Below the pieces are notes generated by a model. The model had not been told where the DNA came from, did no database searches, and was given only the letters and a program-made list of their open reading frames with translations. Shown here one piece after another: positions 1 to 11,257 of a stretch of DNA of 64,000 nt (positions within the stretch are counted from its first letter, which is position 1; each line of letters begins with the position of its first letter). This stretch comes from Thuidium tamariscinum (taxonomy: Eukaryota; Streptophyta; Bryopsida; Hypnales; Thuidiaceae): NCBI GenBank assembly GCA_947034885.2, contig OX344756.2, forward strand, positions 18,100,098 to 18,164,097, read 5' to 3'. A program made the position numbers and the translations under genes.

Positions 1-381
1 TGACAGCTTTCCGAATGCAGTCCTGCAGGATTCTGAGCCCAAAGAGTCCTGTCTCCGAGGTAAGCCATTTCAGGCCATTTCATGCAGTTGTAAAGTCTCC
101 AAAATCAGTCTCGTCTACAAAGTTGGGTGAGGCCCAAGGAAATCACTTACAAAATCTCCACCATTCTTTGAAAACTATGAACATTTATTGTCCCATCAAA
201 GCATATATTTTTTTACATTGTACATGTGCATTAATCTAGTAAACATATAAATCATAGAATCTTGGTTTGAATCTTGCTTTTGTGTAGTCAAATGGCCACC
301 TATATGTACCATACATTTTCTACTTTATTCCACTTTATTCCAGTAATTGAAAGTACACTAGTAAGTCTAGAATATATAGTG
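1..381. other. A+T-rich non-coding stretch
   Basis: No gene is supported here. A 74-codon open frame at 15-239 has no recognisable domain. The stretch lies immediately downstream (in minus-strand sense) of the kinase relic at 382-591. Confidence 0.5.
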
Positions 382-591
382 TCAAAATTTTGAGCAATGA
401 AACACATGAAGACTTATTTGTGAAAATTCATCAAGTATATCATGGAAAGAAGGCCTATACAAGGGATTCTTATGTCTATGGCAATTTATGATGTCTTTTA
501 TCAATGGATGAAGATCATGTAGTAACCTTGGTCTTAGTCCATTTAAAACAAAATTATAGTTACTTGAAGGATAATCTTCAAATGTATCCAA
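382..591 (-). pseudogene. Relic of a protein kinase C-terminal lobe
   Basis: This minus-strand frame of 69 codons reads like the last part of a protein kinase domain. A GLRPRLL stretch is followed by a helix, a cysteine, and then NPLYRPSFHDILDEF, which matches the subdomain XI signature (GLRP..., D/NP..RPSF..I). The same elements occur near residues 521-555 of the receptor kinase at 16,156-17,898 (GLRPILP, DPSKRPTFSEIW). No catalytic core (HRD, DFG, APE) lies upstream; instead there is a 106-bp tandem repeat. It is therefore a truncated remnant or an isolated last exon. The family assignment is fairly secure from the motif, and the pseudogene status is inferred. Confidence 0.55.
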
Positions 592-624
592 TTACAATCT
601 TATAATAGATTATGTTGTAACTAT

Positions 625-942
625 ATATATTAGCTTTATTTGTAAACTCTAAATTGAAACTTGAAACTCCGTCCTTCAATTGCAAAAGTATTTAAGGGGA
701 TTTCCAAAGCTTGATAACCACCACACCCTTATATATTAGCTTTATTTGTAAACTCTAAATTGAAACTTGAAACTCCATCCTTCAATTGCAAAAGTATTTC
801 AGGGGATTTCCAAAGCTTGGTAACCACCACACCCATATATATTAATTTTATTTGTAAACTCTAAATTTAAACTTGAAACTTTATCCTTCAATTGTAAAAG
901 TATTTTAGGGGATTTCCAAAGCTTGGTAACCACCACACCCAT
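625..942. repeat. 106-bp tandem repeat, three copies
   Basis: Three consecutive units with a spacing of 106 bp begin at about 625, 731 and 837. Each contains TTTATTTGTAAACTCTAAAT and ends ...TGGTAACCACCACACCC. Units differ by a few substitutions, so the array is not freshly homogenised. It abuts the kinase relic and may have helped break it. Confidence 0.9.
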
Positions 943-1028
943 TGAGCATTAAAAATTGTCTACAATTGCCAAAAACTCATAGCAAGCATCTATTAAGATG
1001 TTTTCACTGAATAATTTAATGAATACAT

Positions 1029-1773
1029 AGGTGATTGCAAGAATGACTTCACGGTTTTGTCTCAAAATGGCCTAAGTACTGTAGTACTGTGACTTTTGGA
1101 ATAAATTTTTTTTTAATGAAATAAAATATGGATACTCTTAAGAACACTCTAAATAGTATGTGGATGAAAGTTCTAACTTAGAAAAATTTATCTCTAAAAG
1201 TTATGCTCTCTCAAAGTTATGCTCTCTCAAAGAGTGATGAAAAATACAAGAAAATTGGTAGTTTGGAATTTTATTTTTTTTAAATAGTAAACAAATTCAA
1301 AAAAATAAACAAAAAAAATTCTTTTTTTCTAACTTAAAGTTGCTTCTTCTTGCCAATTTCCATCTTCAAAAAAATTATTTTGTGTTCTCTACAAGTGTAC
1401 CTTGGTAGTACACTTTAAGCACATGTGGAAGGTGAATAATTTACTATTTTTAGAAAATCTCTTCACAAGCTTGTGTAACTATAGTAGAAGTCCTTGTATC
1501 CCAATTTTCACCTTCAAATTTGAAATTTAGGGTTGGAAATAGTACTAAAAACCCTCAAAATGGCCAAGGTAGACATCCAATTGGGTTCAATTTAAAAATA
1601 GTAAAATAATTTTTAAAAACTTCAAAAAATTACCAAATGTCAAGAACTTTAGTGTGTACCTCTGTTACAAATTTCACCGCAAACACAAACACAATGCAAA
1701 AGTTATGAGCAAAAAAACACTTGTCCAAAGCCTAGGGGACAACAAATAGGACAAGTCATTCTTGCAATCACCC
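1029..1773. mobile_element. GGGT-family TIR element, copy A (745 bp)
   Basis: The left end AGGTGATTGCAAGAATGAC and the right end GTCATTCTTGCAATCACCC are inverted repeats. The flanks are a matching 4-bp duplication, ACAT at 1025-1028 and 1774-1777. There is no coding capacity. This copy has a variant GTGATTGC terminus compared with the GTGAATGC and GTCATTGC forms elsewhere. Confidence 0.8.
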
Positions 1774-2512
1774 ACATCCAATGTTCTAAGATCTTTATGC
1801 ATAGTGCCATAATATTCATGCAATGTCTACACATCTTTTGCTATTGACCATATTAAAATGTAAATTTTATTTTAATTCAAAGTAAACACATGAGATTTTT
1901 ATGCATCAATTGTTCATTTGTGAGTTTATACAAATTACCTCAATTGTCTCCACATTACCATGGCAAACCTATGTTGAAACTTCTCATCCTTTAACAATGT
2001 TCCACCTTGAATCCACTCAATGGGGGTGAATAGAGCCTTTTCAACAATGTTAGGATCATAGTTCCCAAATCAAAACCAAGAAAATATTCCTTGAGGTTAG
2101 TGAGGTTGAAGATGTCAAAAAAGAATACTTATCTTGAAACCTTTACCACACAATTTCTAATTGATCTTCTTTCATTGGCAAGTGTAGCTTTATAAACCTC
2201 AACTTCCCTTCCTTTAGGAATTTTCTCACTTATTTTAAGATTGTCAAATCTTTGAAAGAAGCTATAATAATTAATAAAGGCTTGTTTCTTAAAGGTGTAT
2301 TGTGGCTTACAATGCCAATGAAGATAAATATGACCAAATTGTCATTCTGCAATCTTTAATGTAGATGCTTGAGTAATTCTTAAATGTTTGTATTTCTTCC
2401 TTCAAATAAATTGTTCAATTAGGTTACAAACATTGAAATACTTATAGTCTTTACAAACTCTATAATTTGAATTGTATTTTACAACAACCAATGCAAATAG
2501 ATTAGTTTAAAT
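1774..2512. other. Non-coding, nothing recognised
   Basis: A+T-rich sequence without a supported gene, tandem repeat or inverted end. Confidence 0.5.
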
Positions 2513-2870
2513 TTAACCCCTAAATATTTTTGACTATTTTCATGAAAAATATCCCAAATTTCCATTTCTAGTATTTAGGTACTAAGTTTTAAGAAGAAAA
2601 CATTTTTGGACACATGTAACCATTGAACACTTGATAGGACCCTGTAGTAATTTAGTTTGAAAAGATGTTGAAAAAAATTTCAAGAATTTCCATTGAATAG
2701 ATTTAAGATTGAATTAGTGCTTGAATTGACAAAAAAAAATTTATTTGGCCTTCCAAAAAAATAGGAAGCTAGACTTCACAAGGTCATATTTATATGTAAA
2801 AATGTCTAAAATGGTGGTAGTTAGATTTTCAGAGTGAAGAAACATCCTTTATGTCATTTTAAATAAAATT
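2513..2870. mobile_element. TTAA-family element, left end only
   Basis: The sequence starts TTAACCCCTAAAT at 2513 and follows the internal order of the complete copies at 57,314-58,252 and 59,283-60,226: a 'catgtaaccat...tagga' block, then a 'gaatttccattgaatag' block, then an 'aaaatggtggtagtta' block. No matching right end was found, so this copy is truncated or too diverged to trace past about 2870. Confidence 0.55.
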
Positions 2871-3010
2871 AAGTAAAATAATCATGCCTTGTTGTTTTTT
2901 CAATAAAAATTCAAATAGGATATAGTGACTTAGTCTAAAATCGAGTGAAAACTTGAAATGTTTTCACTCAAACAACCATACCATGAGCATCAATGGACAA
3001 ATCCAAAACA

Positions 3011-3011
3011 A

Positions 3012-3042
<31 letters not shown>
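3011..3042. repeat. (CA)n(TA)n microsatellite
   Basis: A CA run passes directly into a TA run, a compound dinucleotide repeat. Confidence 0.95.
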
Positions 3043-5590
3043 AAAGTTGTAGTGTACAATATACTCCACATCACCATGGAAGTTTGTAGAAAAAATTAAT
3101 TGTGATTTGAAAGAAACTTAATTTCAAAGTTAGCCATGTCTAAAAGTGTTTTTTATTGACTATGAATTGGAAATACTTTATCTTTTCCCAATTTTTTCTA
3201 AGAACTCTACAAAAACTTTTTGTGCCTTGATATGTTGGTGTACATCATTTCAAATTGTTGTAAGCAAAAATTGAGGGAAATTTACATTTTATAGTATTTA
3301 AAATATCAACAATCTGAAAAACATACAAATGGTGTTGGTTCTTACAATATTTTTTTTTTGGTGTAGAGAGTGTAGGAATGTATTAAGCATTGTACAATGA
3401 CTATGGGTTGCAATGTGGTCCATTGTTTCATCTTAATGCCCTTGCATTTGAAATATTTGTTAATTGGGACAACTCATAGAATTTATATTTTATGGCCACA
3501 TATTTCATTTTTAGGTGCAATTTATTTGTATGAAGAATTGTGTTCATGATGCACATGTTTGTAAGAAAAACTTCAAAAAAATTAAATTATCTTTGAAGAT
3601 ATTACCAAAAAACTAACAATTTGCCAAAAATTACACTAAACTTTCATGGCTTACCTTCTTTGAATTTTTTTCTTCTTATATCCTACCCTTATTTATCAAA
3701 TGTATCCAATAATAGTGAAAATTCATCACAACTTGAATGTAGGATAGAAGAGATTGAACTTAGATTGATAGGATTAATTATAACCTCTTAAACTTTGTAC
3801 AAGTTGAAATAATTTTTAAATATTTTTGAAAGTTTTTAGATACAAAGAATGCAACTTCAGTTTTTTATTTTTTTGGTAGAACAATTTATTCTAGACAATT
3901 GGAAATAGAAAATCTAATTTTACAAAGATTCACCAATTAAAAATAGAGTTGCATACATATTTTGGAAGCCCCAATATGCATAGAGGAGCTGAACATCAAT
4001 TTCCTTTCAAAATCTACATACTTCTTCTAGCTTAGGGTTCTACTCAAATTTGTAGTTTCTTGATTGTCCTTGCAAAGGAAATTTATGGGACTCAAAAGCT
4101 TGAGTGAATTAGATTGTCAAAAGTTTGGAAAGTCTTGCAAGAATCATTTTGTTTCACTTCATAGGCCTTGCTCTCATATATATATTGTACTTAGACTCTA
4201 ATTCTTTTGTATGAAGAATAAGATCCTACAATTACAAATTCTAAAAAAATGAATAAAATTAAATTAGCAATCCTTTTTATGAGAGTTTTGGTTCTACTTT
4301 GTGAGTGTTTCCAAGTTTCAAGTAAATGGGTAGTGTTTTTTTTTGGTTTGGGGGGAATTGTTAAAGTGGAAACATGTATACAAGAAAATTTTGTAGCCAT
4401 ATATTTTAGTATTCATTCATATTTGAGATAGGACTATCCTTTCATGAATGAATTTCATTTAAAATTGGCAATTTCATTCCAATTATATTCAAAAATTGGA
4501 ACAATTTGGCATCATTATTGAATTTTTCAGATTTTTTATATAAGATTGATGCTCCACAATTAATCTTCATGCTTTTGGACATTTAAATGCCTAAAATATA
4601 AACCTTCCGTGGATTGTGTTTAGAAAATAAGGTTGCCTTCACTTTGTACTTCATTTTTGATGTTTTCCACATTCTTTTCATCTTCTTTGGTATTTCACCC
4701 ACCCTTGTGATTAACTTTAAAAGCTTCATTTGTTTTCTATTTTGGCATTGCAAGACATAATTTTTACTAATATAGTAGCATATTTGGATTGATATTGTTC
4801 CAAATGATACACATTGAATTTGAATTCAGCAACAATTTGCATTCAAAGTCTCTTTGTCAATGTTATGTCCAATCAATGAGTTTCTTTGTCCACTCTATCT
4901 ATGTGAACATCTTTGGAATACACAGACATCTATACCTCAAGACAAGCTATTGGTTTTGTTGTATTTGTATGTTATGTTAAGATCTCCCGGTATGTACATC
5001 TCCTAGTGGCATTCTTGGTACCATCGGAAAGCCTATAACGAAGTGAGGTGCATGGGCTTGGTTTCGTAGCATTCTGACCCATTGTGAGAAAGTTATGAAT
5101 TTTTTGAATTATTTTTGGTTCTAAAAACTTAAAAAATTACTTTTACTTTTGATTTGGCTAACCCAATGCAATTCAATTTCAAATGGATGAATGTTCCAAA
5201 AACTCTATCATTTTGTCGATGGAGTTTTGCCGACTGACATCGTAACTTTTTCATTCATCCGCTACTGAATAGAATTGCTTGCTTGTCGGAGCACTTTAGT
5301 CGACGGAGACTGGAGACGATGGCGGAGTTTGTAGAATTGGATCGGCTCTGCCGAAGCAGGGCATGACTTGTGATCAGCATGGCGTGAAGCTCACAAGTTG
5401 GATCACTGCAGAGCGTTGGAAGGCGTGGAGTCTGCTTGTGAGAGGTCCAAAGCTGGAGCAGCCAACGCCCATTCTTCATGTGGGTTCGCAGAGCGCAGTG
5501 CATTTTCCAGTGAATTAGAACAGTTATTTGTGTGATTCAAAACATGGTCTAATTTTAAGTTAAGTAAAGGTGAAGACAGGTGTTCACCAC
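3043..5590. other. Non-coding, nothing recognised
   Basis: Mostly A+T-rich. Around 5215-5520 the composition is richer in G+C and two overlapping minus-strand open frames of 82 and 67 codons occur, but neither shows a family motif or splice context that I can defend. Confidence 0.45.
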
Positions 5591-5594
5591 ACCT

Positions 5595-6317
5595 GGGTGA
5601 ATGCAAGAAACACTTGTACTATTGGTTGCGTTTGGCTGATTTTTTCAGGAGCACTTTAAAATTAGAAAAATAATTTTCTTAAAATTTTAAAAATATGACT
5701 AATGTAGAGACCTTTAAGATGAAGAAAACCACCGAAGGAAATTTGTTAAAAAAATCTCCAAGCAAGAGAACTTGAAAAGTGCCAAACCTCCAGAAAATAC
5801 ATACTTTGATGTTTTAATTATTAAAAAATAGAAAATAAAATTTAAAAATAAAATAAAAATTGGCCATTTGCAAAAACTTTATAGAGATGGTTATTAATCC
5901 AAAAAATCACCAAAATCACTTTTTACATGTTTCCAAAAAATGTAGAAGGAGGCTCACTTTGTGGACTTGTACACCATGTAAAAATAACTTTTTTTGAAAT
6001 CCCTTTGGGTGAAAGCTACAAGTCTACTAGAAGACCATTAAATCCAAATTTGAGCTCAAAATCATTAAAAAAAAAGGTACTCAATAGTACTAAAAACCTC
6101 CAAAATGGCATTTGTGACATTCAGTCACTAGTACTATTTAAATAGTAAATAATTTTTTGAAAATTATGAAAAAATTACGTAAGGTGTATGATATTCATCA
6201 GTACCTTCTCTAGAAATTTCGAGTCATTTCAAGTTAAAATGAAAAAGTTATAGCCAAAAAACAGATCAGCACATGCCATGTGACACAAAATAGTACAAGT
6301 GTTTCTTGCATTCACCC
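5595..6317. mobile_element. GGGT-family TIR element, copy B (723 bp)
   Basis: Ends are GGGTGAATGCAAGAAACACT and AGTGTTTCTTGCATTCACCC, a near-perfect inverted repeat of about 29 bp. The 4-bp flank ACCT is repeated at 5591-5594 and 6318-6321. The interior carries the block 'gtctactagaagacca' shared by all copies. No transposase is encoded, so it is a non-autonomous element. I use this copy as the family reference. Confidence 0.88.
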
Positions 6318-6639
6318 ACCTGTATGGTTGAAATACCAAAGAAGATAATAAGACTAAACATCCTTAATCAAGGCTTCAACTTTTCAAAACTTAATTTGTA
6401 GCCAGATTTGGAACAAGACAAGATCTTAGTCAAAATAGAATAAGATATCTCAATCCAAAAAGAAACTCTAAAAGTGTCAAGAAATGACATCATGGTTTTT
6501 GTACAATATATTCTAAACCAATGAGTATCTAATATAGTCTAGTGAAATAATCCAAGTAAATGAGCACAAAAAGATGACAAGATGTCAATGTGCAAGAATA
6601 GGCTTACTCCAAGTGTAACTCCAAAATTTTGAATTTTGA

Positions 6640-7145
6640 ATCCGAAGGCCCTGCCTCACCTGTGCCCGTCCCAAAAACAAACCAAACCAATGTCATGTGA
6701 GTGAGGATGCACGAGGTGTTTTTAGCTAAAGATAATTGCTATCTATGTCACAAATTCATAACATCAAACAGGAAGCACAACAAAGTTGGTGGGTATCTCA
6801 AGTAATCTCAAAAATCCAAGCAAAAGGCAAGAATCCCAAAGACCTTTGCCATTCCCGTAGAGTGAAAATGTTAGAAGCTCAAGAGTCTTTGCACTATAAG
6901 AAAGCACCACTCTTCTAAAGTTCAATTGTCGTAGTGAAAGATGAGGGCAAATGTGACAAGGAAGCCACTATAAGCTCACTAATTTGAAAATAGGAAGGAA
7001 ATCACAAGATAAGGGCCTTAATGGGGTAGTTACACCCAATAGGTAGTGGCCTATGTTTAAATAACACCATTATTCATAGTGGGTGGGTGGGTGGTACCAT
7101 TCCCCTGGCGGTTATTTGAGAGACCATGTACAACTAAGAAGGTCA
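6640..7145. repeat. Local duplicated segment, first copy
   Basis: This segment resembles 8600-9110. Shared blocks include CCTCACCTGTGCCCGTCCCA, GTGAGGATGCACGAGGTGT, TTGCTATCTATGTCACAAA and a GGGTGG-rich stretch near the end. The copies have many small indels and no common long reading frame, so the unit looks non-coding and old. Confidence 0.65.
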
Positions 7146-7560
7146 CATCATATAGTGGATGTACATGGTTAAAATACTTAGAAGTATATAGGTTATAAAA
7201 TTACTTGGAACTCAATGCATGGTGATAAAATAGAATAAAGTAATTAAAACTATATTGCATAAAGAAATGAAGAAAGAAAAAAGAAAAAAGCCAGGATGGC
7301 ATCTCTTTTTTTATTATATAAAAAATAATAATAAAATAGGTGCATGAATATAAAAACTTTTTTGGGAAATGAGATAAAGGTAACTTAAATCTTATAAGGC
7401 CTCTTTTTTGAATATATGTGGTAGTTTCACATATGAGGCTCTTGGAATCTACTTTACAAAAATTAAAATAAAGCTTTGAACATAAAGGAAAAATGTCCAT
7501 GGGCTAAAGAAGAGACTAAGACTAAACATCCCTAAACAAAGCCACATCTTGTCACTACCT

Positions 7561-8293
7561 AGGTTGTTGCAAGAAACACCTACCAAAAAGCGTAGCGTTT
7601 TGCAATGTAGTCTTTTTTTTTTTGGGAGTACTTTAAATTTAGAAAAAAAAGTTTTAAAAAAAGTGAAAAATATGTTTCATGTATAAACCTTTAAAAAGAA
7701 TATACCCTAGAAAGGAAAAGCATAGGAAAAATCTCTAAGTAGGAAATCCAGAAAAGTGCAAAATCTCATGAAAATTAGTACTTCGACATTTTAATTTGTA
7801 AAAAATAGGAAAATCAATTTTAAGAAAAAATAAAAATTTTCCATTTGAGTAAAGTTGATTTCAATGAGCTTTGACCAAAGGAACAATCTTAGAACCATCA
7901 TCAATGTTCAAAAATTGCGTGCCACGAAAAAAAATTTGTACTCATGTGGAGGACATAAAAAAACATATTTAAATTTTTTTTTTTTGGAATTCATAGGTTT
8001 TACACTTATGCAAATAGACCATGAAAGTTTTGTCTTGAAATCATTAAATTTAGACACTGCGAACGTAATGATAACCATAAACATAATTTTGTGATGCTCA
8101 ACGAAAATGTTTTTTAAATATAAAATGATTTTTTTTAATTTCTGAAAAATAAGGGATCTAATAAACTTCAAGTTAGGTATGTTCAATAAAAATTTCATTT
8201 TAATTGGACTTAATCTCTAAAAGTTATTGTAGACAACAAAAAAGTGGTTCAAATTGTGACATGAAATAGGACAGGTGTTTCTTGCAATGACTC
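7561..8293. mobile_element. GGGT-family TIR element, copy C (733 bp)
   Basis: The left end AGGTTGTTGCAAGAAACACC pairs with the right end TGTTTCTTGCAATGACTC. The flanking duplication is ACCT at 7557-7560 and 8294-8297. It lies between the two copies of the local duplication. It is more diverged at its ends than copy B. Confidence 0.78.
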
Positions 8294-8599
8294 ACCTATC
8301 TTGTCACCAAACTCTTATCCAATAATATCTTAACAAGACTAAAGTAAGATATGACATGAAAAGTTACAATTTATGCTCAAAGTAACAAAAGTAGGATGCT
8401 TAGTATAACAAATCAAAAAAGGTTCCTAACATACTGTGTGAAAGTATTTGAATACTTGTGTAGGAAATAAAATAATTGGAACTATATTGATGTAAACTCC
8501 CAAGAAAAATACAAATATCCATGAAAAGCACAAAAGTATGGAGAGAGGATCGAGTGCTTGAGAAAAAATCTTCTTGCTTGAAACTCAAAAATGGGAGTT

Positions 8600-9110
8600 C
8601 AGGATCTGAAGGCTCAGCCTCACCTGTGCCCGTCCCAATCATAAAACAAACCAATGTCAAGTTAGTGAGGATGCACGAGGTGTCTTTAGCTTAAGCCAAT
8701 TGCTATCTATGTCACAAATCTTGTGAATCCAAAAAGGAAGACAAAATTGATGGAACGGCAAGCAAAAAAGCAAATCAAAACATATCCTCAACAAAGATCA
8801 AGTAAACCAGTGACCTTCGCCATTCCAAGTAAATGTAAATACTTGAAAATCAAGAGTTTTTCCACAAACAAAGCCCACGAGAATACACCACAATAAGCCT
8901 CCAAAGCACCAAAAGTTGAAGCGTCATAGTGAGAGATAAGAAAATGGGTGGAGAGACCACTATAAGTATACTCACTAATTTGAAAATAGGAGGGAAAGCA
9001 CATAGAAATGGCCATAATGGGGTAGTTGCTCCTAATAATTGAAATAACAATAGTCTGTATTAAATAACCATCCTAAGTGGGAGGGAGGGTGGTACAGGTT
9101 ATTTTATTTA
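8600..9110. repeat. Local duplicated segment, second copy
   Basis: Partner of 6640-7145, in the same orientation about 1.96 kb away, with GGGT-family copy C between the copies. Confidence 0.65.
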
Positions 9111-10380
9111 GGCAATTTGAAAAATCAAGTTCTATGAGATGAGCCACATCAGAATTGGAAGTACAAGAAGAAAGTACCTAAGGCATATCTAAGAGAAGAT
9201 TGCCAATGTAGTTCAGGTAAAAAACAAATATGCTTCATGTGGACATGGACTTAGAGCCATATCATAAAAGCATTGAATTACAAGGAAGCCATTTAAAATC
9301 TTTTTCTAAATTAGAAAACATACATGTAAATGTCTATAAATGTGAAAGCTTTTGAAAAATATAGGTTATAAAAAAATTTAAAAATTAAAAATGGAATATA
9401 AGGCAATTAAATTCAATTGTAAAGCCCCTTATAAAGAAAGGTGTGGTATAACCACATTAAAGGTTAGAAAGGTTTAGCATTATAAATTTTAGCACTAATA
9501 AATGATAAACCTAGTAAAAATACATAGGTTAAACACTTGGCCAAAGAAGAAGAAGAAAAAGAAAAAGAAGAAAAAGAGGCCCGAAATATGGAACAAAAGG
9601 AAACAGATGTAAATAAAGATAAAAAAAATTTAAAAGGGAAGGTAAGATTACTAAACTAAACAAAAAATGAAATAAGGGCAAAAATGAGACTAAGCGGGCC
9701 AGAAAATGAATTTCGTATTTACGCATATAGTATGACTAGGATATAACTTCAATACAAGTGTTTGCTATTTTTTGGGTGATAGAGAAATTAAATCCTGAAA
9801 TCTGTATCCTAAGCTTTCAAGGCCTCAATCTTTATCAAATAAAAACTTTAAATAAAAACAATTAAAAGTGGACCTAAATCACTATCATAGGTGACATGGT
9901 CATAGGTCATGTTTATTGTTGACGTGGTCATAGGTAACACGGTTGTAGGTCAAAATTTTCACTATAAGCAAGAAAAACATTAAAAATTTGAAACAAAGGA
10001 TCTTTTCTCTAAAAATTTACAGAAATTTGATTTGGAGGCTTCACGCTCACAACCTCCATGCTCACACTTCACAGGCTCGCCACTCCAAGCTTGCATGCTA
10101 GCGAGCCAACTACTTGAGTTCGCCTTCTTGGCGAAGCATCTGTATAGCAAGGGGGGGTAAATTTTTTTATCTTCAGAGCCTTTGACGATTGTGAGAAATA
10201 GAGAATATTGTAGATGGTATTTCGGAATTGCAGTATTGGTTGCAGGCATGTGTGTCCTGCGACCTTTTTTTTTTTAATTCTATAACTACCACATGGTGCT
10301 TCAATACTTTTGAATACATATTTTGTATGCCTTCCGCATTGTAGTGTGCATAACATGCATGATTATGCCATTGAATCCTA
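9111..10380. other. Non-coding, short simple repeats
   Basis: No gene is supported. A purine tract of AAG/AAAAG units runs at 9545-9600. A degenerate 'gtcataggt' motif recurs three to four times at 9885-9947. The slightly G+C-richer piece at 10,018-10,260 has two overlapping minus-strand frames without recognisable motifs. Confidence 0.5.
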
Positions 10381-10407
10381 CTGCAATGATATAACAGAGT
10401 AGTGCAT

Positions 10408-11228
10408 CCATTGACTAGTAGATAATGCTACTGAATGCTCGAGTCATGTTGTCTATGCGAGTGACCTTGGAGTGAGGTATGTACAATTACCGCAGTCGTT
10501 GGACTAGTCACGAGGGAGTCATTTAGAAGTGAAGGCATATTGCTCTGTAGACACCCTCATGCATTGTGAAGTCCAAAACCCTACACCCACTAGACAAGCA
10601 GTAGACAATCACTAAAAAATGACTGCAGTAGTAAAAATTATGACTAAGAAGGAACTCAGGAATGACTACATGCATCACTTGAAACCATGTTATCACTCAC
10701 AATTTGTCACTCCAATATGACTGAAAAATGACTTAGTAAGTGTACAAGTTGGGCCTCTATCTGCTACTAAAAAATGTCTTGACAATGATTGGGATTGAAA
10801 ACGGTCTTCAGTGTCCACATCAGCACTTCATAGACAATAGGATGACTGAAGAATGACTCTTTAATTATCTCTTAACAACATCCACGTCACTACATCTTTG
10901 ACTTGAAGTTGACAGAAAAATGACTTTAGAATTGGATGAGTCACAACTAAAAAAAGACAACAGGAAGCCAGAAATGACTATGTTTCAGCCTCCAAAATTT
11001 CATGAAAAAATGGTCACCTGCCTAACCCAACCCAGAAATTTTCCTTGCCCTTACCGTGCCACGTAAACACTGCCATCCATGTCTTCATCATTCCTCCCAA
11101 TTGGATGGTGATATTAAAACAAGAGTCATTTAAAGAATGACTTATCTTGAATGACTTCAATGGCCTAAAGTCATGTCCTTATCATTATAGTCCGGATTCA
11201 CTATTATGCAGTCATTTAGGACAGTCAT
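10408..11228. repeat. Cluster of TGACT/AGTCA motifs
   Basis: I count 21 occurrences of TGACT or its complement AGTCA in about 820 bp, most inside AATGACT or AGTCATTT. Random expectation is about two. Spacing is irregular, so this is not a simple tandem repeat. It ends about 30 bp beyond the stop codon of the receptor gene. Clusters of short subterminal repeats are typical of CACTA- and hAT-type transposons, but I could not place matching termini. Confidence 0.6.
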
Positions 11229-11257
11229 TTATACCTCTAAGTCCTTCTAGTGACCAT

